A stretch of DNA of 64,000 nt from Roseobacter litoralis Och 149. GTDB lineage: Bacteria; Pseudomonadota; Alphaproteobacteria; Rhodobacterales; Rhodobacteraceae. The notes below the pieces were generated by a model. It was not told where the DNA came from and made no database searches. It saw nothing but the letters and a program-made list of their open reading frames with translations. The stretch is taken from positions 2,728,001 to 2,792,000 of the forward strand of contig NC_015730.1 of NCBI RefSeq assembly GCF_000154785.2. Direction: 5' to 3'. This document shows, one piece after another, positions 55,809 through 64,000 of the stretch (position 1 is the first letter of the stretch; each line of letters starts with the position of its first letter). A program made the translations under genes and the position numbers.

Positions 55809-56845
55809 TGTATCTCGCCTCTGACAACACCGGCCCCGCACACCCGCAGGTGATGGAACATGTGCTGGCCGCCAATGAAGGTTACGCCATGCCCTACGGC
55901 GCGGACCCGATCATGGAACGCGTGCGCGACAGGGTGCGCGATGTCTTTGAAGCGCCGGATGCTGCGGTCTATCTGGTCGCCACTGGCACGGCAGCCAATG
56001 CGCTGGCGCTGGCGTGCTATGGTCAGCCGTGGCAGACGGTTTTCTGCTCACCGGTGGCGCATATCCACGAGGATGAATGCAACGCGCCTGAATTTTACAG
56101 CGCGGGCAGCAAACTCACGCTCGTGCCCGGTTCGGACAGGATGACACCGGATGCGCTGCGCTCATCAATCGAAACGGAGGAAAGCCGCGGCGTGCACGGG
56201 CCACAGCGCGGTCCCGTCTCGATCACACAGGTCACGGAACGCGGCGGTGTCTACACCCTTGATGAGATTAGCGCCCTCACGGATATTGCAAAACACTATG
56301 GTCTGCCCGTGCATCTGGACGGCGCACGGTTTGCAAATGCCATGGTGGCGCTGGAATGTTCAGCTGCTGAAATGACGTGGAAACGCGGCGTCGATGTTGT
56401 CAGCTTTGGAGGTACGAAAAACGGCTGTATGGGGGTGGAGGCCGTTGTTTTCTTTGACCCTGACAAAGCCTGGGAATTCGAATTGCGCCGAAAACGGGGT
56501 GCGCATCTTTTCTCAAAACACCGCTTTTTATCTGCTCAGATGGAGGGGTATCTGAAAAACGATATCTGGCTGGATATGGCGCGCCAATCCAATGCGCGCG
56601 CCGCACAGCTCAGCGCGGGGTTGGTGGAAAAAGGCGCGCATTTACTCCATGCGCCTGACGCCAATATGATTTTCGCAAGCTTTCCGCGCCGGATACACCA
56701 GCGCCTGCATGACGCGGGCGCGAAGTATTACATCTGGTCCGGAAATCTGGAGGGGGACGACCCGGACGCGTTGCTCGCCGCCCGTCTCGTCTGTGATTGG
56801 TCCCTGAGCGAAGAACACATCGCTGAGTTCCTAAGCCATTTTTAG
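55808..56845 (+). CDS. ltaE: Low-specificity L-threonine aldolase
   Basis: A 345-residue PLP enzyme that cleaves L-threonine or allo-threonine to glycine and acetaldehyde. The PLP-binding lysine lies in SFGGTKNGCMG near residue 203, the Asp in HLDGARFANA, and the substrate-site MPYGAD opens the fold. The reading frame begins one base inside the ycgN stop. Its 3' end overlaps that of the convergent alpha/beta hydrolase by 15 bases. Confidence 0.92.
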   Translation: MYLASDNTGPAHPQVMEHVLAANEGYAMPYGADPIMERVRDRVRDVFEAPDAAVYLVATGTAANALALACYGQPWQTVFCSPVAHIHEDECNAPEFYSAGSKLTLVPGSDRMTPDALRSSIETEESRGVHGPQRGPVSITQVTERGGVYTLDEISALTDIAKHYGLPVHLDGARFANAMVALECSAAEMTWKRGVDVVSFGGTKNGCMGVEAVVFFDPDKAWEFELRRKRGAHLFSKHRFLSAQMEGYLKNDIWLDMARQSNARAAQLSAGLVEKGAHLLHAPDANMIFASFPRRIHQRLHDAGAKYYIWSGNLEGDDPDALLAARLVCDWSLSEEHIAEFLSHF

Positions 56846-57613
56846 AAACGACAGGAGCGCCTGACCCACGGCCTCAGGGTGCGTGATCGGCGACATATGC
56901 CCTGCCTCCGCGATCGTCACGCTGCGCGCATCGGGCATACGGTGCGCCAGCGCATCGACGATCGAACCTGCGATTTCCGGGCTTTGTGCGCCCTTGATCA
57001 GCAACACCGGCATCCGCGCCCGCGCCAAGCGCCCGGGCGCAAGAAGCGCATGGCTATCGTCAAGAATGGCAGCATGCTGTGCAGGGATAAGATGCATACG
57101 GTCGGTCATATAGCGCCGGGTCGCAGCTGGAATATCCGCCCATGCAACGCCACTGCCCCAAAGCCGGTTGAACGCACGGGCCGCATCCTCCCAATCGCCC
57201 TTGTGCAGCGCCGCTTCATAGGGTTTTGAAACATGCATGAACCGTGCCAGCGCGTCCGGCGCATCCACTTTGGTAACCGCAAAGAAGACGGGTTCGATGA
57301 GGGTCAGCGATCTGACCATTTCCGGCCGCGACACAGCCAGCAACAGTGCAACGACAGCCCCGTAGGAATGGCCAATCACATCGACCGGTTCAGTGAGATA
57401 TGGCGCGGCATCACTGAGCGACAGGGCGGTTAAATCACGTTGCTTGTCCCACGCGGGGCTGGTTCCGTGCCCCGGAAGATCAATCGCGGTCAGGGACAGT
57501 TTTTCCCCGATAACCTGCCCCAAACCCCGCCACGCGCCAGAATGCGCGAGGCTGCAATGGATGGCCAGCGCCTTGCGCGCTCCGTCACCAAAACGTCTTG
57601 TACCTGCGCTCAC
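56831..57613 (-). CDS. Alpha/beta hydrolase
   Basis: A 260-residue hydrolase. The elbow GHSYGAVVALLLAVSRP holds the nucleophile serine near residue 85, and the C-terminal AEAGHMSPITHP supplies the histidine. A DLPGHGTSPAW segment is typical of carboxylesterases and haloperoxidase-like members. It starts at GTG 57613, overlapping the TGA of the isomerase gene by three bases, so both form a two-gene unit. The substrate cannot be read; the partner suggests an aromatic-compound role. Confidence 0.84.
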   Translation of the reverse strand: MSAGTRRFGDGARKALAIHCSLAHSGAWRGLGQVIGEKLSLTAIDLPGHGTSPAWDKQRDLTALSLSDAAPYLTEPVDVIGHSYGAVVALLLAVSRPEMVRSLTLIEPVFFAVTKVDAPDALARFMHVSKPYEAALHKGDWEDAARAFNRLWGSGVAWADIPAATRRYMTDRMHLIPAQHAAILDDSHALLAPGRLARARMPVLLIKGAQSPEIAGSIVDALAHRMPDARSVTIAEAGHMSPITHPEAVGQALLSFLKMA

Positions 57614-58209
57614 ATTTTTCCCGCAAGCACCGCATCCAGATCGTCAATCCGGTCCTGCCCCCAGAAACGCTGATCACGATCCGTGATGTAAAAGGGGGAG
57701 CCAAACACGCCCCGTTCCACCGCCTCTTCGAGATTGGCCGCGTATGTTTCGGCCCCCTCAAGCAAGCCGCTGTCCGCAAGAGCTGGGTCAAACCCGGCCT
57801 CGGACAGACAGCTGCGCACCACGCCGTCCTCGGCAATGTCCTTGTTCTCGGCCCAGACGGCACGCGTAATCGCGAACATAAGCTTGCCCAGATCGCCGCC
57901 CCCTGCGTTTTGTGCCGCGATGAACGCGTAGGACGACGGCGCACCATTGGTGGGCCAATGCGCAGGCTTGAGGTTGAAGGCGAGACCCAGCTTGGTGGCT
58001 TGGCGCACCAGCTCCTGCGCGCGGTATTCCACACGGCTCGCGTGCCGGTCTTTTGGCGCTGTCCCGCCTGTGCGCGCGAAAAGCGCCATAATGTCGAGCG
58101 GTTTGTAGGTAATCGTCGCGTTGTGTTTTGCCGCAACCTCTTCGGCGCGTTTCCCGGCCAAGTAGGCATAGGGCGACAGTGTTGAGAAAAACAAATCGAT
58201 ATGTGCCAT
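57610..58209 (-). CDS. 2-hydroxychromene-2-carboxylate isomerase family protein
   Basis: A 199-residue thioredoxin-fold protein of the HCCA isomerase/kappa-GST family. The catalytic serine region FFSTLSPYAYLA is at residues 7-18 and the C-terminal GVFGSPFYITD glutathione-site loop is present. NahD-type enzymes isomerise 2-hydroxychromene-2-carboxylate in naphthalene breakdown, but no other naphthalene genes are near, so a broader glutathione-dependent role is likely. First of two coupled genes. Confidence 0.86.
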   Translation of the reverse strand: MAHIDLFFSTLSPYAYLAGKRAEEVAAKHNATITYKPLDIMALFARTGGTAPKDRHASRVEYRAQELVRQATKLGLAFNLKPAHWPTNGAPSSYAFIAAQNAGGGDLGKLMFAITRAVWAENKDIAEDGVVRSCLSEAGFDPALADSGLLEGAETYAANLEEAVERGVFGSPFYITDRDQRFWGQDRIDDLDAVLAGKM

Positions 58210-58323
58210 TTTTACGTTTCCTTGTGGCCTTGGGTTCTTTGCCGATTGGTAAGGCCGTGTTAGGTGAAGTCAACATCACGAATCTGTCACAATTCCCTCT
58301 TCCTAATCTCGGAAACACCTCCC

Positions 58324-59343
58324 ATGCCACATGTCCAAGAACCCAAGCTGATCTCTGGAAATGCAAATATGCCCCTTGCACAAGGTATCGCGCGACGCAT
58401 GAGCATGCACCGCGGCGTTCCTGTCGGACTGGTGGACGCTCGGGTTGAGCGGTTCAACGACGGTGAAATTTTTGTCGAAGTGTTCGAGAACGTGCGTGGC
58501 GAGGATATGTTCATTCTCCAGTCAACGTCCAACCCGGCCAATGACAACCTGATGGAATTGTTGATCATGGCAGATGCCCTGCGACGCTCTTCAGCGGCGC
58601 GGGTCACAGCGGTGCTGCCCTATTTTGGCTATGCACGGCAAGACCGCCGCACAAAAGCACGCACACCCATCACCGCCAAACTCGTTGCCAACATGCTGGT
58701 CGGGACAGGTATCGAACGGGTCTTGACCATGGATCTGCATGCCGCGCAAATTCAGGGGTTTTTCGATATTCCCGTCGATAACCTTTATGCCTCACCGATT
58801 TTCGCCCTTGATATCAAAAGCGAGTTCAAAGGCCGGATGGATGAGCTCATGATCGTATCGCCTGACGTCGGGGGCGTGGCCCGCGCCCGTGAATTGGCCA
58901 AACGGATCAATTCCCCCCTCGCGATTGTGGACAAACGGCGTGAAAAGCCGGGCGAGATTGCAGAAATGAAAGTGATCGGCGACGTTACGGGGAAAACCTG
59001 CATCATTGTGGATGATATGTGCGATACGGCCGGTACGCTTTGCAAGGCGGCGCAGGTTCTGATCGAGCACGGCGCGAACGAAGTGCATTCCTATATCACG
59101 CATGGCATCATGTCCGGCCCAGCCGTCGAACGTGTGACAAACTCGGTGATGAAATCGCTGGTGATCACAGACACCATCGCCCCCACCGATGCGGTCAAGG
59201 CCGCCCCCAACATCAGGATTGTACCAACGGCGCCTGTCTTTGCGCAGGCCATTCTGAATATCTGGAATGGGACATCTGTGTCATCTCTGTTCGAAGCTGA
59301 AACGCTTGGCCCGATTTATGATGGGATGTATGCGGCTGAATAA
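58324..59343 (+). CDS. prs: Ribose-phosphate pyrophosphokinase
   Basis: A 339-residue PRPP synthetase that transfers pyrophosphate from ATP to ribose 5-phosphate. ATP-site residues are in [19 protein letters not shown], the ribose-phosphate region has [18 protein letters not shown], and the PRPP loop is [12 protein letters not shown] near residue 240. Start ATG 58324 (MPHVQEP) gives the expected length; the frame opens 20 codons earlier. Single gene. Confidence 0.96.
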   Translation: MPHVQEPKLISGNANMPLAQGIARRMSMHRGVPVGLVDARVERFNDGEIFVEVFENVRGEDMFILQSTSNPANDNLMELLIMADALRRSSAARVTAVLPYFGYARQDRRTKARTPITAKLVANMLVGTGIERVLTMDLHAAQIQGFFDIPVDNLYASPIFALDIKSEFKGRMDELMIVSPDVGGVARARELAKRINSPLAIVDKRREKPGEIAEMKVIGDVTGKTCIIVDDMCDTAGTLCKAAQVLIEHGANEVHSYITHGIMSGPAVERVTNSVMKSLVITDTIAPTDAVKAAPNIRIVPTAPVFAQAILNIWNGTSVSSLFEAETLGPIYDGMYAAE

Positions 59344-59364
59344 AGCTTCGGAACCGGCGTCGGT

Positions 59365-59940
59365 TTAATCCGGGGCCGGGCCGCCCTTGCGCTCCAGCTT
59401 GGCCTGGTACTTGCGTTCAAGAACAAGCTGCTGCGGCTCCCAGAAATAGCGTTGATCGTCCAGCGTCCGCGACCAATAAAGCAAACCACCCGTGCGCCAC
59501 GGGTCCAATACGACGCCGTCGTTCATCGTGTCGCCCCGCGCACTGATGATTGCCGTGCTGTGGTCGATCCGAAGCTCACTACCTTCTGCAATCGCTCGGT
59601 GCATTTCGAGTGTCTGAAAACCTTCAGCATTCAAGCGTTTTTCGATATCCTCAGCCCAATGCACGCACAACCCACGCGCGCGCCAACCATTATTGACCTT
59701 TGCGTTGTGGATGATCGGGTTGTCGGTGACGTTATACTCTTCGGCCAGCTGCAATGAATAGGTATAGGCAATAAAAGCAGCGCGGTCCGCCTCAGCGGGG
59801 TCAACTTCGGGGCTGAGGTTGCGGATCTGACGGGCGAGCATGTTTATATCGTCCTGCGTCACGTCTCTGGGAGCGGGTGAGCAAGCGGCCAGAAGAACAG
59901 CCACCCCTATCACAGTTACGAAAGAAAAAACCCGCGTCAT
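59365..59940 (-). CDS. Predicted lipoprotein with a Cys-His-Asp arrangement
   Basis: A 191-residue lipoprotein: signal MTRVFSFVTVIGVAV with lipobox LAAC (Cys20). The mature domain carries Cys92 in RGLCVHWAED, His127 in RIDHSTAII and Asp146 in VLDPWRTGG. Order and spacing recall transglutaminase-like cysteine proteases. The rest is a compact alpha/beta domain with an N-terminal helical part. I chose ATG 59940 because the signal peptide begins there. It converges on prs and stands alone. Activity is not proven by sequence. Confidence 0.75.
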   Translation of the reverse strand: MTRVFSFVTVIGVAVLLAACSPAPRDVTQDDINMLARQIRNLSPEVDPAEADRAAFIAYTYSLQLAEEYNVTDNPIIHNAKVNNGWRARGLCVHWAEDIEKRLNAEGFQTLEMHRAIAEGSELRIDHSTAIISARGDTMNDGVVLDPWRTGGLLYWSRTLDDQRYFWEPQQLVLERKYQAKLERKGGPAPD

Positions 59941-60125
59941 GTCTTGCCTCATTGGTCTGAACACAACGACAGGCTACGGTATTCACCGCCAGAGCGCAGC
60001 CGCAAAGTGAATATGAGCACGTAGAATTGACCTATCGGTCGCGTGTTCTTTATTGTCTTAGTTAATGGCCATGTTGCGGGACAAAGCCCCCTTTCGCTGC
60101 GGGTGCGCCAACAGCTGATTATCGG

Positions 60126-60749
60126 CTAACTCGATGGGATCGAGCGATAGCCTTTGATCACCATAGCGACGCCGACGCCCGTTAAACCCAAGCCGCTAAG
60201 AAAATCTCCGCTGAGCCAGCGTGATGTGGTTCTTTTAACGGCGGCGGTCGTTAATAGCGCATAGGTTAGGATGGACAAAGCATCCAAAACGATGAAGATC
60301 CCGCCATAAACTGCACCTTGAAGAAAGACGTTGTGTTCCGGTGAAATGAAAGCTGGAAAGAGTGCAACGAAGAATACGATGGCTTTGGGATTGGTCACAC
60401 ATGCAAAGAAACCCGCCCAAAAGGTAGCTTTGTCTGACGGGGTCGGCGCATAATCCGCTGGTTTCCCAATATTCTTAAACGCAGTCCGTGCCATCCAAAG
60501 GATGAAAATTCCGCCAAGAATTTGAAGGAACGGCAGGATCAGTTCGGACAATGCAACCAGCGCGGTAAGGCCCACAACCGCCACAGTGACATGAACCATC
60601 GTGCCAAGTGCGTCGCCTGCAACCGCCACATAGGCGGCCCTTGGTCCATGTCGGAGGGCCTGCGCGGTGGCAAATGCCACTGAAGGTCCGGGCACTGCCA
60701 AAAAGACAAGAGTCGTCGTCAGAAAAGCCAAGAAAAGTATCGGGTCCAT
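60126..60749 (-). CDS. LysE/RhtB family amino-acid exporter
   Basis: A 207-residue inner-membrane protein with about six helices. The opening FLAFLTTTLVFLAVPGPSVA, the family GPRAAYVAVAGDALGT loop and FFACVTNPKAIVFFVALFPA are characteristic of the LysE superfamily. Members export amino acids such as threonine, homoserine or lysine, or related metabolites. It has its own promoter region with a palindromic candidate operator upstream. Substrate undefined. Confidence 0.9.
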   Translation of the reverse strand: MDPILFLAFLTTTLVFLAVPGPSVAFATAQALRHGPRAAYVAVAGDALGTMVHVTVAVVGLTALVALSELILPFLQILGGIFILWMARTAFKNIGKPADYAPTPSDKATFWAGFFACVTNPKAIVFFVALFPAFISPEHNVFLQGAVYGGIFIVLDALSILTYALLTTAAVKRTTSRWLSGDFLSGLGLTGVGVAMVIKGYRSIPSS

Positions 60750-60768
60750 AGGTCAACTCCACTCATCA

Positions 60769-60784
60769 CTGATTGGTTAATCAG
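60769..60784. promoter_or_regulatory. Candidate operator before the LysE-type exporter gene
   Basis: CTGATT-GGTT-AATCAG is a perfect inverted repeat of six-base arms, 20 bases upstream of the exporter ATG. A partial copy (ACTGATTGAG) follows at 60795-60804. It may bind a regulator that is not encoded next to it in the window. Confidence 0.45.
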
Positions 60785-60883
60785 CACATTATCAACTGAT
60801 TGAGCTGTGTCGAGCTTAAACAAACTGCCCTTTTTGCCCTGCCCAGCATCGGTCAAAGTGGGCTCAAAGCTGACCGTCGCGAC

Positions 60884-60915
60884 AAAAAAAGGCCCCGCAG
60901 ATCAGCGAGGCCTTT
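60884..60915 (-). terminator. Rho-independent terminator of the atp operon
   Basis: On the minus strand GGCCTCGC (60905-60912), a six-base loop and GCGGGGCC (60891-60898) form an eight-position stem, followed directly by TTTTTTT (60884-60890). It lies about 25 bases after the atpC stop, marking the end of the ATP synthase F1 operon. Confidence 0.92.
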
Positions 60916-60936
60916 ACAGTATTCTACCCGAAGCGA

Positions 60937-61353
60937 TCAGAGTGTGATGTGGTCACCGACTGCGACCATATCCGCCAACAATTTGGCCGCATCATCGACT
61001 GGGCCAGGTTCGTTCGAGAAGGCCTCTTTGGCCTTGGCAAGCGCTTCTTCGGCTTCTTTCACCATCGCGTCATGATCCGCCTTGGTGACTTCCGTCTTAG
61101 GGATTGCACGCTCGGCCAGAACAGAAATACTGCTTGCGGTGATTTCAGCGAAACCGCCTGTGACGACGTATTCCGACGTACCATCAGGGCCTTCGGTCAC
61201 CAGCAGGCCGGGGCGCAGGGTGGTGATGGTCGGCGCATGGTCAGGCATCGCCGTCATGTCGCCATCGGCACCCGGAATCTGCACTGCCGTCACCTGCACG
61301 GAGGCAAGCAAACGTTCAGGCGAGACGAGGTCGAATTGGACTGTATCTGCCAT
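60937..61353 (-). CDS. atpC: ATP synthase F1 subunit epsilon
   Basis: A 138-residue epsilon subunit. The N-terminal beta barrel includes [20 protein letters not shown] and the [20 protein letters not shown] loop; the C-terminal two-helix part reads [18 protein letters not shown]. It sits in the central stalk and regulates catalysis. Last gene of the operon, 12 bases after atpD, followed by the terminator. Confidence 0.96.
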   Translation of the reverse strand: MADTVQFDLVSPERLLASVQVTAVQIPGADGDMTAMPDHAPTITTLRPGLLVTEGPDGTSEYVVTGGFAEITASSISVLAERAIPKTEVTKADHDAMVKEAEEALAKAKEAFSNEPGPVDDAAKLLADMVAVGDHITL

Positions 61354-61365
61354 TGATCAGGCTCC

Positions 61366-63685
<2,320 letters not shown>

Positions 63686-63699
63686 TGCCTTGGGTCCCC

Positions 63700-64000
63700 T
63701 TACGCGAAGTCAGAGGCGAATTCACTTATCGCAGCTTTAAGCTTGTCTGCCGCATCACCCTTGATCTTGGGATCATCGTTGGTAATCCAGTCAAGCACAT
63801 CGCTCTTCTTGGCGCGCATGAAGTTCAGCAACCCGGTTTCAAAACGGCCCACGTCTTTGACGTCGACTTTGTCGAGGAAGCCATTGGTTCCCGCGAAAAT
63901 GACGCATACGATCTCGGCGTTTGTCAAAGGCGAATACTGCGACTGCTTCATCAACTCGGTCAGGCGCGCGCCACGGGCAAGCAGCTGCTGAGTAGACGCG
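63700..64000 (-). CDS. atpA: ATP synthase F1 subunit alpha, C-terminal part (runs off the window)
   Basis: The last 99 or so codons of atpA, open to the window edge. The C-terminal helical domain is recognisable from [20 protein letters not shown], with [12 protein letters not shown] and the final ISEFASDFA. Alpha carries non-catalytic nucleotide sites; those lie outside the window. The upstream atpA and atpH parts should continue beyond position 64000. Confidence 0.95.
   Translation of the reverse strand, partial: ASTQQLLARGARLTELMKQSQYSPLTNAEIVCVIFAGTNGFLDKVDVKDVGRFETGLLNFMRAKKSDVLDWITNDDPKIKGDAADKLKAAISEFASDFA

Overview
The window looks like chromosomal core DNA of a marine alphaproteobacterium of the Roseobacter group (Rhodobacterales). 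The evidence is protein-level resemblance and gene order: an ectoine-degradation (eut/doe) locus, a SmoEFGK-type polyol transporter, small families typical of this order (DUF1150, DUF1636, DUF2161, YdcH, UbiK), a CIRCE-controlled groESL, and an F1 operon ordered alpha-gamma-beta-epsilon. Base composition looks even and moderately GC-rich. I see no insertion sequence, integrase, prophage, CRISPR array, rRNA or tRNA. The species cannot be named from this sequence alone. Layout, left half: 1-2.7 kb holds the tail of a probable holB, tatD, an MBL-fold phosphodiesterase and an AEC transporter. 2.7-7.9 kb is a divergent ectoine/hydroxyectoine-type locus: eutD-eutE on plus, and a translationally coupled eutB-like, M24 peptidase and eutA-like set on minus. 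7.9-15.6 kb (minus) is a polyol uptake operon: LacI regulator, binding protein, two permeases, ATPase, polyol dehydrogenase and a phosphoglycolate-phosphatase-like HAD enzyme, with two related operator-like palindromes. 15.6-17.0 kb encodes an uncharacterised helical protein and a lipoprotein. 17.3-20.8 kb is a cobalamin-riboswitch-led DUF1636-BtuD-BtuF-BtuC uptake operon with a 31-codon reading frame after the switch. 21-25.7 kb has a HlyD-type fusion protein with a small membrane partner, an ArsR-permease pair and an esterase. Layout, right half: 25.8-34.9 kb contains carB, a small lipoprotein, a KAS III-like enzyme, thymidine kinase behind a folded intergenic segment, and the proC-csaA-ghrB operon. 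35.3-39.9 kb holds ubiK, the coupled lgt-midA-pgeF operon, a Hint-fold protein and an Lrp regulator. 40-48.5 kb holds trxB, a cytochrome P450, the hsp20-DUF1150 heat-shock pair, purEK, a phnM-like amidohydrolase, a lipase, a NUDIX protein and an EamA transporter. 48.7-58.2 kb holds groESL, ppaC, a HAD-IIA protein, a MaoC protein, the compact ribF-ycgN-ltaE operon and a hydrolase/HCCA-isomerase pair. 58.3-64 kb holds prs, a lipoprotein with a Cys-His-Asp arrangement, a LysE exporter and the 3' part of the atp operon, which ends at a clear terminator. How it fits together: most genes are housekeeping (nucleotide, cofactor, folding and energy metabolism), with catabolic modules for osmolytes and sugar alcohols plus vitamin B12 scavenging, as expected of a marine heterotroph. 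The segments least explained by known annotation are the three-way-junction-like RNA candidate before tdk, the open frame after the cobalamin riboswitch, the atypical eut locus, the helical-protein/lipoprotein pair with its GC-rich leader hairpin, and the Hint protein lacking its usual cysteine.
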